A stretch of 5,226 nt of DNA from an uncultured Rhodobacterales bacterium. GTDB taxonomy: Bacteria; Pseudomonadota; Alphaproteobacteria; Rhodobacterales; Rhodobacteraceae. The notes under the pieces were generated by a model that was given only the letters and a program-made list of their open reading frames with translations, had not been told where the DNA came from and did not search any database. How positions within the stretch are numbered: the first letter of the stretch is position 1; each line of letters begins with the position of its first letter. The stretch spans positions 1-5,226 of the forward strand of contig CALCGO010000586.1 of the NCBI GenBank assembly GCA_937901055.1, given 5' to 3'. Shown here piece by piece: positions 1 to 5,226 of the stretch. Both the position numbers and the translations under genes were made by a program.

Positions 1-9
1 GACGGTCAT
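1..9 (-). CDS. atpF: Start of the next ATPase gene, presumably F0 subunit b (partial, 3 codons)
   Basis: Only the codons ATG ACC GTC (M-T-V) lie inside the window, so the protein itself gives no evidence of identity. The start is supported by a strong Shine-Dalgarno sequence, AGGAGGA at 16-22 on the minus strand, six bases before the ATG. That site lies within the last two glycine codons of atpE. The gap after the atpE stop is three bases. In the established N-ATPase order atpDCQRBEFAG the gene after atpE is atpF, the peripheral stalk subunit b, which holds the catalytic head to the membrane. The name therefore rests on gene order alone. Confidence 0.6.
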
Positions 10-12
10 TGT

Positions 13-300
13 TTATCCTCCTGCAACCGGTGTAGTTTCAATGACGGCCGCCCAAAACGGGTTCGCAAAAAGCAAAATCATGGCTACAACGAAGCAATAG
101 ATCGCAGTGGACTCGATCATAGCAAGGCTGACAAACAATGTGCGCGAAATGTTGGCCGAGGCGTCGGGTTGTTGCGCAATCGCGTTCATCGCGGTGGCGG
201 CTGCGCGTCCTTCGCCCAAAGCCGGCCCAATAGCACCGAATGATACGGTCAACCCCGCCGTAAAGATTGAAATAGCTGCGATAATACCAAGGTCTGTCAT
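13..300 (-). CDS. atpE: N-ATPase F0 subunit c (rotor ring protein)
   Basis: This 95-residue membrane hairpin forms the rotor ring that carries ions through the F0 motor. Helix 1 (about 4-40) contains GPALGEGRAA around 25-34. The polar loop is AQQPDA (42-47). Helix 2 (about 53-80) contains MIESTAIY (61-68) and ends ILLFANPFW. E63 is the essential carboxylate. E30 sits where sodium-coordinating Q32 lies in Ilyobacter tartaricus, and S64, T65 and Y68 match its other sodium-site residues S66, T67 and Y70. The site is therefore of the two-carboxylate type known in N-ATPases. Subunit c is often shorter, near 80-90 residues; the extra length is a tail after ANPFW. The ATG overlaps the atpB stop (ATGA), with AAAGGA six bases upstream. 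Sodium coupling is inferred from residues, and proton coupling remains possible. Confidence 0.95.
   Translation of the reverse strand: MTDLGIIAAISIFTAGLTVSFGAIGPALGEGRAAATAMNAIAQQPDASANISRTLFVSLAMIESTAIYCFVVAMILLFANPFWAAVIETTPVAGG
16..22 (-). promoter_or_regulatory. Shine-Dalgarno site for atpF inside the atpE 3' end
   Basis: The minus strand reads AGGAGGA, close to a perfect anti-16S match. It is formed by the last two glycine codons of atpE and the first base of its stop codon, six bases before the ATG at 9. It supports the atpF start although only three codons of that gene are visible. Confidence 0.75.
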
Positions 301-992
301 GGTGTTTCCTTTGCTTCATTTGAGTTCTTCGGTTCAGCCGTCGCTGAAGAAATATAAACGGTAGCGAGAATGGCAAATATGTAGGCCTGAATTAACCCTG
401 TCAGCAGACCAAGCATTTCCATCACAACCGGAAAGAAAAACGGCGCAACACCTAGTAGGATCGCACCAATAACTGCTCCGCTCATTATGTTTCCATAAAG
501 ACGAATGGCGAGCGAAATACCGCTGGAGAATTCCTTGAGAATGTTGAACGGGAGCATCAACGCCGAGGGTTCCAGATATGTCTTAAGAAACCCGCCAAAG
601 CCCCGAGAGGAAATGCCGAATATGGGCACGGCCACCAGAACGGATAGCGCCAAGGCAGTTGTCGTGGAAAGCGAAGCCGTCGGCGGGGCAAACCCGGGCA
701 CTACCATCAGTAGGTTGGAGGTAAAGATGAATAGGAACAGCGTACCCACGAAATAAAGTAATGGATAGGACTCGCGGCGCGAGATTTCCTCGATTTGGGA
801 TTCAATGCCGCGCACGATAACCTCCAGCATGGTACGCCAGCGGTTGGGGGGAATATCTGGACGCAGGTTGCGTGTAATCAACATGGATACGCCCGTTAGT
901 AATGCCATGATGATCCATGTGTTCACGATCGTGGCGTTGATCGAAACTCCCCATATTTCAAACAGCGTCGTAGTATCAGGAGTTAGCTCCAT
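297..992 (-). CDS. atpB: N-ATPase F0 subunit a
   Basis: This 231-residue polytopic membrane protein forms the stationary ion channel beside the c ring. It has hydrophobic segments at about 24-40, 78-99, 110-127, 169-190 and 196-216. The signature SLAIRLYGNIMSG (160-172) contains R164, equivalent to the essential E. coli R210 that separates the entry and exit half-channels. Q202 in LIQAYIF corresponds to E. coli Q252. The motif TSNLLMVVPGFAPPTASLST (91-110) is typical of short a subunits. An upstream GTG at 1073 would add 27 residues rich in arginine and tryptophan, read entirely through atpR. The ATG at 992 is preferred because AAGGAGG lies six bases upstream and the family pattern begins there. 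It overlaps the atpR end by 17 bases and the atpE start by 4. Confidence 0.95.
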   Translation of the reverse strand: MELTPDTTTLFEIWGVSINATIVNTWIIMALLTGVSMLITRNLRPDIPPNRWRTMLEVIVRGIESQIEEISRRESYPLLYFVGTLFLFIFTSNLLMVVPGFAPPTASLSTTTALALSVLVAVPIFGISSRGFGGFLKTYLEPSALMLPFNILKEFSSGISLAIRLYGNIMSGAVIGAILLGVAPFFFPVVMEMLGLLTGLIQAYIFAILATVYISSATAEPKNSNEAKETP

Positions 993-1284
993 CAGGTCCC
1001 TCCTTCGTTGGTTCGATGCGCGCAAACGAGATCGCCGCGAACCGCACCAAAAGGAACGACACCACAAATCCACCCAACGCCCATGCTCCGGTGTTCGCGA
1101 CGAACCAACCGGCTGCCAGCAATAATACTATTCGCAATCCGGCGCTCACCAACAATATGGCGGCGGGGCGATTTGTGCCAAAAGCAAGCCGCATGCCGTA
1201 AGCTAGTCCTGCGAAAAACAGCGCACTAACAGCGGCGCCGGCAATCAAGCCAATCATTAAGGCAAATCCGTCGATATCAATCAT
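976..1284 (-). CDS. atpR: N-ATPase-specific membrane subunit AtpR
   Basis: This 102-residue protein has three predicted membrane helices, at about 8-34, 41-63 and 67-88. It lies in the operon slot that defines N-ATPases, between the AtpI-like atpQ and atpB. Two arginines fall within hydrophobic stretches, R51 in VSAGLRIVLLL and R81 in FLLVRFAAI; the family is known for conserved membrane arginines. Its role is not settled. Proposals include help with rotor ring assembly or contact with the carboxylates of subunit c. The C-terminal tail (89-102) is polar. The start at 1284 is chosen because AAGGAGG lies at 1294-1300, nine bases upstream; a TTG at 1305 would add only seven residues and destroy that spacing. 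The gene overlaps atpQ by 8 bases. Confidence 0.9.
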   Translation of the reverse strand: MIDIDGFALMIGLIAGAAVSALFFAGLAYGMRLAFGTNRPAAILLVSAGLRIVLLLAAGWFVANTGAWALGGFVVSFLLVRFAAISFARIEPTKEGPDGANS

Positions 1285-1567
1285 CTGCGCGCCCCTCCTT
1301 TTCAATCCATGTCCACGAAATTAGGCCGCCAAGAACCACGCCGCCCAGTATCAACGCGATTGTCCACGAAAACTCCTGCGGAGCAATGCGATCAAGCCAA
1401 TGCCCCAAAAATGCCCCCCCTACTGTGGGCACCGCAATTGACCAACCGATCATACCAAAGGTGCTTATTCCGGCCAACGGGCTTGGGGCGGGGTTGTCGC
1501 GCGCCGACTTCATGCGCAGGGCCAGTCGTCCAATCTCATCAGCGGATGTGTCCTTCTCTTCCTTCAC
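1277..1567 (-). CDS. atpQ: N-ATPase AtpQ, AtpI/AtpZ-like membrane protein
   Basis: This 96-residue protein has a charged N-terminus (1-24) and two membrane helices, at about 35-56 and 67-87. The first helix ends in GGAFLGHWLDR (50-60), the glycine-rich and LD pattern typical of the AtpI / ATPase gene 1 family. The second ends in WTWIEKEGR. AtpI relatives are linked to c-ring assembly, and a role in divalent cation uptake has been suggested; AtpQ is expected to help assemble the N-ATPase rotor. The start codon is GTG: its GTGA overlaps the atpC stop by 4 bases, and GGAGG at 1576-1580 lies eight bases upstream. The only internal methionine near the start is M19, which would remove part of the N-terminus and has less support. 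Confidence 0.9.
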   Translation of the reverse strand: MKEEKDTSADEIGRLALRMKSARDNPAPSPLAGISTFGMIGWSIAVPTVGGAFLGHWLDRIAPQEFSWTIALILGGVVLGGLISWTWIEKEGRADD

Positions 1568-1974
1568 GGTTTGGGCCTCCGTAGCTTGGCAAAACTGCGG
1601 ACCATGTTAGCTTCGAGGCGCGATAAGGCAGATCGCGCCATGCGCTCGTTTTCATCCATATCAACGAATGTTTCGCTAACGGTTTCGCGAAGTGAAGTCA
1701 GATCATTCCCTATCACACCGCGCCGCACAGCGACGTCAATCGTGTGGCCCTTTTTTACGAGCAATCCCTCGTCGATCCCGAAAACGAGTTCCTCGGCCTC
1801 AGGTGTTTGCAGCGTCAGGACCGAAGGAACGAGTGCGGTTACAAAATCTATATGGTTGGGTAAAATCCCAAAGCTACCGTTTTGCGCAACCGCGAACAGT
1901 TTCGTTGCGCGCCCCGCAAACAGCGTATGGGTCGGAAGGCGTAGCGTGACTTGCATATCGGCAGATATGTTCAT
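1564..1974 (-). CDS. atpC: N-ATPase F1 subunit epsilon
   Basis: This 136-residue central stalk subunit couples the c ring to the catalytic head and may inhibit ATP hydrolysis. The N-terminal beta-sandwich (about 7-90) carries the family signature GSFGILPNHIDFVTAL (33-48). The C-terminal part (about 92-132) should form the helical hairpin and is rich in charged residues, ending KLRRPKP. The length is normal for short epsilon subunits, and no clear IDxxRA ATP-binding motif is seen in the hairpin. The ATG at 1974 overlaps the atpD stop in an ATGA, but only a weak GGGGTGG precedes it, so translation probably depends on coupling to atpD. A TTG at 2067 would extend the protein 31 residues through the atpD 3' end and is rejected. 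An ATG at 1956 is a weaker alternative. Confidence 0.93.
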   Translation of the reverse strand: MNISADMQVTLRLPTHTLFAGRATKLFAVAQNGSFGILPNHIDFVTALVPSVLTLQTPEAEELVFGIDEGLLVKKGHTIDVAVRRGVIGNDLTSLRETVSETFVDMDENERMARSALSRLEANMVRSFAKLRRPKP

Positions 1975-3368
1975 GTCGCCACCCCGTCCAAGTCCTGCAA
2001 GCCGCCGATCATGTAATAGGCACTTTCCGGCAATTCGAATTTCGTCAAATTGAGGATCGTTTCGCAACCGTCGAGCGTATCGGTGATCGGGACCTGTTTC
2101 CCAACAGATCCCGTGAACGCAGCTGTCGTAACAAATGGTTGTGTAAGAAAGCGTTCCAACCGGCGTGCACGTGCCACGGTCGCGCGATCTGCTGATGAAA
2201 GTTCTTCAATTCCAAGCATCGCGATGATGTCGCGCAGTTCAGCGTACTCTGCCAACGTGCGGCGCACGGCGCGCGCAATGTCGTAGTGACGTTGACCCAC
2301 CACCGAGGGCGTCAACATGACGGAGGCAGAGGCGAGCGGGTCAACAGCAGGATACAATCCTTCGCTGGCACGTTTGCGCGACAACACAACGGATGCGGAT
2401 AGGTGCGAAAAAATATGCGCCGCGGCAGGGTCCGTGAAATCATCCGCCGGAACATATACCGCCTGAATCGACGTGATGGCCCCTTTACGGGTCGAGGCAA
2501 TACGCTCTTCCAACGCGGCAAGTTCTGTCGCTAGCGTCGGTTGGTACCCAACACGAGACGGCATACGTCCCAATAACCCAGACACCTCGGATCCCGCCTG
2601 AACAAACCGGAAGATGTTGTCTATCAACAGAAGTACATCCTGGTGCATGTCATCCCGGAAATACTCGGCCATAGTCAATGCAGAATGCCCGATCAAAAAA
2701 CGCACGCCTGGGGACTCGTTCATCTGGCCAAACAACATAACCGTCTTGTCGCGCACACCGGCTTCGCCCATCTCGCGGTACAATTCCTCGGCTTCGCGGG
2801 ATCGCTCGCCGATGCCACAGAAAATGCTGACGCCTTTGTGTCGCTGGACCGTGTTGTTGATAAGCTCGGTAATCAGAACGGTTTTTCCCACACCAGCCCC
2901 ACCAAATAACCCCGTTTTCCCGCCGCGCTCGATAGGCGACAACAGGTCGATAGCCTTGATGCCGGTTTCCAGTATTTCGGAACGCACAACCCGATCCTCA
3001 AGCGGGGGCGGGGCGCTGTGTATTGGTCTGTATATCGCGGCGTTCGGTGCGGGTTTGCCGTCTATCGCCTCACCGAAAACATTGAGCATCCGACCCAGCA
3101 TAGCTTCACCGACCGGCACGTTGATAGGAGCGTTTGTTGTGCGAACCGTCATTCCAAGCCCTAGGCCACGCACAGATGCCAAAGCCATCGCGCGGACTAC
3201 GCCCTCGCCAATCAACGAGGTTACCTCAAGCGGAATGCCCTGCGCGAATATGAGTTCGCGGATGCGTGGTACATTATCCTCGAAGAACGCATCAACGACG
3301 CCGCCGCGAATAGAAACGATTTTCCCGTCGTTCGGCGGCAACGTTTCTGTCGAAGTATCTGTTACCAT
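1971..3368 (-). CDS. atpD: N-ATPase F1 catalytic subunit beta
   Basis: This 465-residue subunit binds and hydrolyses or makes ATP in the cytoplasmic head. The N-terminal barrel spans about 14-80. The Walker A motif GGAGVGKT is at 156-163. The catalytic glutamate is E188 in GIGERSREAEELY, where canonical beta subunits have GERTREGNDLY. Walker B is LLLIDNIFRF (246-255), and PSRVGYQPTLA (270-280) matches the ATPase alpha/beta signature region. Y339 in GLYPAVDPL should line the adenine pocket. The HLSASVVLSRKRASEGLYP stretch (322-340) and the 465-residue length fit N-ATPase beta. The DELSEED loop reads EELSSAD (388-394), with fewer acids than usual. This is the first gene of the operon, in agreement with the N-ATPase order. 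The ATG at 3368 has GAGG at 3379-3382, ten bases upstream. Confidence 0.97.
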   Translation of the reverse strand: MVTDTSTETLPPNDGKIVSIRGGVVDAFFEDNVPRIRELIFAQGIPLEVTSLIGEGVVRAMALASVRGLGLGMTVRTTNAPINVPVGEAMLGRMLNVFGEAIDGKPAPNAAIYRPIHSAPPPLEDRVVRSEILETGIKAIDLLSPIERGGKTGLFGGAGVGKTVLITELINNTVQRHKGVSIFCGIGERSREAEELYREMGEAGVRDKTVMLFGQMNESPGVRFLIGHSALTMAEYFRDDMHQDVLLLIDNIFRFVQAGSEVSGLLGRMPSRVGYQPTLATELAALEERIASTRKGAITSIQAVYVPADDFTDPAAAHIFSHLSASVVLSRKRASEGLYPAVDPLASASVMLTPSVVGQRHYDIARAVRRTLAEYAELRDIIAMLGIEELSSADRATVARARRLERFLTQPFVTTAAFTGSVGKQVPITDTLDGCETILNLTKFELPESAYYMIGGLQDLDGVAT

Positions 3369-3381
3369 TGGTATTGGTCCT

Positions 3382-3392
3382 CAGAAATTCTG
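3382..3392. repeat. Short inverted repeat just upstream of the atpD ribosome site
   Basis: CAGAA-A-TTCTG is an 11-base perfect inverted repeat with a one-base centre. Its downstream arm on the minus strand shares a base with the GAGG that serves as the atpD Shine-Dalgarno. A second pair, AATTC at 3386-3390 and GAATT at 3400-3404, is partly nested with it. It could be an operator half or a weak hairpin at the ribosome site, but repeats this short occur often by chance. Confidence 0.3.
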
Positions 3393-3504
3393 TTCAACCG
3401 AATTGCATGACGCACCACCGGTCCAACAATCTTCTCTTGGGATCACAGCGCCCCAACCGTTCGGAAATGCAGCCCCACTGTGCGCAGGGTGACACGCACT
3501 GTCA

Positions 3505-3518
3505 TTGACCGAGATCAA
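3505..3518. promoter_or_regulatory. FNR/CRP-family (FnrL-like) binding site in the divergent intergenic region
   Basis: The sequence TTGACCGAGATCAA matches the FNR/FnrL consensus TTGA-N6-TCAA exactly. The symmetry extends one more pair on each side and beyond, to CATTGA-N6-TCAATG (3503-3520). The dyad centre, 3511.5, lies 68.5 bases before the ppsA ATG. A class II activator at -41.5 would place the ppsA transcript start near 3553, leaving a 27-base leader that contains GGAGGA; a poor -10-like TCTAAA lies at 3544-3549. Towards atpD the centre is about 143 bases from the ATG, and no good -10 is visible at the class II position. Control of ppsA is therefore the better inference, with atpD possible. 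FNR-type proteins sense low oxygen; Dnr/NnrR-type relatives that sense nitric oxide use the same core. Confidence 0.75.
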
Positions 3519-3579
3519 TGCGAATAGACCACTAACGGAGCAATCTAAACGCGAATTAGGAAACCTTGGAGGATTTGTC

Positions 3580-5226
3580 ATGAGTAGTGAAAACCGTAAC
3601 ATCATCTGGTTCGAAAACCTGTCACGCGGTGATGTTGGACTTGTCGGTGGGAAGAATTCCTCGCTTGGGGAGATGGTTGGAAATCTCGCCAACAAGGGGA
3701 TCAAGATACCTCCCGGTTTTGCTACAACCTCGGATGCCTTTCGCAGTTATATGAAAGAAAACAAGCTTGGTGGCTTCATTTCTCAAACAATTGCCAAACA
3801 GGAATCCGGCAAGATTTCGTTGCAAGAGGCAGGTCGAACCATTCGTGCCGCGATCATTGCGGGCGATTGGCCCGATGACATCAGCACCAGCATTGTCGAA
3901 GCTTACCGCGAACTTGTAAAACGTACAGGATCATCCGATGTGCCGGTTGCGGTGCGTTCCAGTGCCACCGCCGAGGACTTGCCCGACGCGAGTTTTGCCG
4001 GACAGCAGGAAACCTACCTGAACGTCCGTGGCGAAGAAGCGTTATTGAATACCTGCCGCCAATGCTACGCATCCCTGTTTACAGACCGTGCAATTACGTA
4101 TCGCAAACTGAAGGGGTTTGATCACGAACAAGTCGCGTTGTCTGTCGGTGTTCAGCAGATGGTTAAATCCGATATTGGCGGTGCCGGTGTCATGTTCTCT
4201 ATTGATACGGAATCCGGTTTTGACAAAGTTGTGTTGATCAACGCCGCTTGGGGGCTTGGGGAGAACGTGGTTCAAGGCTCCGTTAACCCTGACGAGTACC
4301 AGATTTACAAACCGCTGCTAACTGATCCGACGCTTGTGCCGATTGTGGAAAAGAAGCTCGGCTCCAAAGTGCAGAAAATGATTTATGCGGGGGAGATTGG
4401 TGGCGATACGAAAAACGTTCCGACGTCCAAAGCTGAACGCCAGAAATTCGTTCTGAGCGACGAGGAAATCATCGAACTTTCGCGCCAAGCCTGCACGATC
4501 GAGGATCACTACGGCCAACCAATGGATATGGAATGGGCGAAAGACGGGATTACCGGAGAGCTTTTCATCGTTCAAGCCCGCCCCGAAACGGTTCAGTCCC
4601 GTTCGGATCAAGGAACGCTAAAATCTTATACGGTTCGTTCCACTGGTGAAAAACTTCTCACAGGTCTTAGTGTTGGGTCCGCCGCGGTAACCGGTCGAGT
4701 CTGCCTTATTGAAAGTGCGAAGGACATTGATCAGTTCGTCGATGGCTCGATTTTGGTCACCTCGATTACGGACCCTGATTGGGTGCCGATTATGAAAAAG
4801 GCGACCGCGATTATTACGGACCATGGTGGTCGTACGTCTCATGCCGCGATTGTTAGTCGGGAATTGGGCTTGCCTGCAATTGTCGGCACAAGTGATGCCA
4901 CACATATTTTGCACGATGAACAGGACGTGACCGTTTCGTGCGCGGAAGGCGATGAAGGTTTCATCTATGCTGGTCTCGCCGAGATCGAAGTCGAAAATTT
5001 GCAAATCGACGACATCCCCGACACGAATACAAATATAATGCTGAACCTAGCCAACCCGTCAGCCGCGTTCCGCTGGTGGCAACTACCCACAGATGGTGTA
5101 GGTCTTGCGCGGATGGAGTTTGTGGTGAACACGACCGTGAAGGTCCACCCAATGGCGCTGATCAATTTTGATACGCTAAAGGACGAAGAAGCAAAAGCCG
5201 AGATCGAAACCCTCACACGTGGTTAC
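3580..5226 (+). CDS. ppsA: Phosphoenolpyruvate synthase (partial, 3' end beyond window)
   Basis: This enzyme converts pyruvate, ATP and water to phosphoenolpyruvate, AMP and phosphate in the cytoplasm and so opens gluconeogenesis. The first 549 residues are present; E. coli PpsA has 792. The N-terminal ATP-grasp-like nucleotide domain (about 8-340) shows VGGKNSSLGEM (from 22), VAVRSSATAEDLPDASFAGQ (123-142), MFSIDTESGF (205-214), WGLGENVVQG (224-233) and VQARPET (331-337). The swivelling phosphohistidine domain (about 385-455) has TDHGGRTSHAAIVSRELGLP (413-432) with catalytic H421. T419 is the residue that PpsR phosphorylates in E. coli. The C-terminal pyruvate/PEP barrel begins near 486 with GVGLARMEF (506-514), R511 being a likely substrate contact, and is cut off. 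The ATG has GGAGGA at 3568-3573, six bases upstream. The reading frame is open throughout. Confidence 0.96.
   Translation, partial: MSSENRNIIWFENLSRGDVGLVGGKNSSLGEMVGNLANKGIKIPPGFATTSDAFRSYMKENKLGGFISQTIAKQESGKISLQEAGRTIRAAIIAGDWPDDISTSIVEAYRELVKRTGSSDVPVAVRSSATAEDLPDASFAGQQETYLNVRGEEALLNTCRQCYASLFTDRAITYRKLKGFDHEQVALSVGVQQMVKSDIGGAGVMFSIDTESGFDKVVLINAAWGLGENVVQGSVNPDEYQIYKPLLTDPTLVPIVEKKLGSKVQKMIYAGEIGGDTKNVPTSKAERQKFVLSDEEIIELSRQACTIEDHYGQPMDMEWAKDGITGELFIVQARPETVQSRSDQGTLKSYTVRSTGEKLLTGLSVGSAAVTGRVCLIESAKDIDQFVDGSILVTSITDPDWVPIMKKATAIITDHGGRTSHAAIVSRELGLPAIVGTSDATHILHDEQDVTVSCAEGDEGFIYAGLAEIEVENLQIDDIPDTNTNIMLNLANPSAAFRWWQLPTDGVGLARMEFVVNTTVKVHPMALINFDTLKDEEAKAEIETLTRGY

Noticed and set aside
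993..1073. N-terminal extension of atpB from a GTG at 1073
   Set aside because: The 27 added residues are basic and tryptophan-rich, unlike subunit a, and the ATG at 992 has a near-perfect ribosome site.
1571..2053. A 160-codon plus-strand open frame opposite atpC
   Set aside because: It is a shadow of atpC and the atpD 3' end, low in complexity with many serines and arginines and no recognised motif.
1975..2067. N-terminal extension of atpC from a TTG at 2067
   Set aside because: The extra 31 residues are read through the atpD coding end, do not resemble an epsilon subunit, and the ATGA-coupled ATG at 1974 fits the family.
3397..3411. A four-codon upstream frame (M-Q-F-G) in the atpD leader
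   Set aside because: It has no ribosome site, and frames this short are expected by chance.
3400..3426. Possible atpD promoter on the minus strand: TTGGAC (3421-3426) and CAATTC (3400-3405)
   Set aside because: The spacing is 15 bases and the -10 match is poor, so it is not distinguishable from background.
2614..3492. A 292-codon open frame on the plus strand opposite atpD
   Set aside because: It lies almost wholly antisense to the well-supported beta subunit, its product is a serine/proline-rich mix without any recognisable domain, and open antisense frames are common across conserved coding genes.
3622..5216. Several minus-strand open frames of 60-130 codons opposite ppsA
   Set aside because: They are antisense to a full-length, motif-bearing PEP synthase frame and show no protein family features.
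1..5226. An undescribed system, mobile element, CRISPR array or RNA gene
   Set aside because: The window is filled by recognisable N-ATPase genes and ppsA, with one 211-base spacer. No direct repeats, transposase, tRNA-like or array-like structure was seen.

Overview
The window comes from a bacterium, most likely an alphaproteobacterium, possibly marine or halophilic. That assignment is inference from protein flavour and a moderate-GC base composition, not from a marker gene. It holds two divergent transcription units separated by a 211-base intergenic region.

The minus strand, read from about 3368 down to 1, carries the first part of an N-type F-ATPase operon. N-ATPase is the laterally transferred second ATPase whose established gene order is atpDCQRBEFAG. 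The genes seen here are atpD (beta), atpC (epsilon), atpQ (AtpI-like, two membrane segments), atpR (the N-ATPase-specific three-helix protein), atpB (subunit a), atpE (subunit c) and the first three codons of what should be atpF (subunit b). The genes are packed without gaps: successive overlaps are 4, 4, 8, 17 and 4 bases, followed by a 3-base gap. Each start has a Shine-Dalgarno-like stretch in or next to the preceding gene, except atpC, which seems to rely on coupling through an ATGA overlap. The beta subunit has intact nucleotide-binding motifs. Subunit a has the essential arginine. Subunit c has a two-carboxylate ion site (E30 and E63) with the S64, T65 and Y68 ligand pattern known from sodium-binding rotor rings.

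The plus strand from 3580 to the window edge carries the first 549 codons of phosphoenolpyruvate synthase (ppsA). It has the phosphohistidine H421 and the neighbouring T419 that is the target of the PpsR kinase/phosphorylase in E. coli. The gene is cut by the window end; no frameshift or internal stop is seen.

Between the two units, at 3505-3518, is a clear FNR/CRP-family site (TTGA-N6-TCAA, extending to CATTGA-N6-TCAATG). It is well placed to activate ppsA as a class II site, and it could also act on the ATPase operon. The simplest reading is a low-oxygen or energy-stress locus: a second, probably ATP-hydrolysing ion pump beside a gluconeogenic enzyme, with oxygen-responsive control at least on the ppsA side. 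I see no undescribed system. The points worth a second look are the ion-site and ring-size signature in subunit c, the buried arginines of AtpR, and the shared regulatory region. No RNA genes, mobile elements, CRISPR arrays or terminators are visible.
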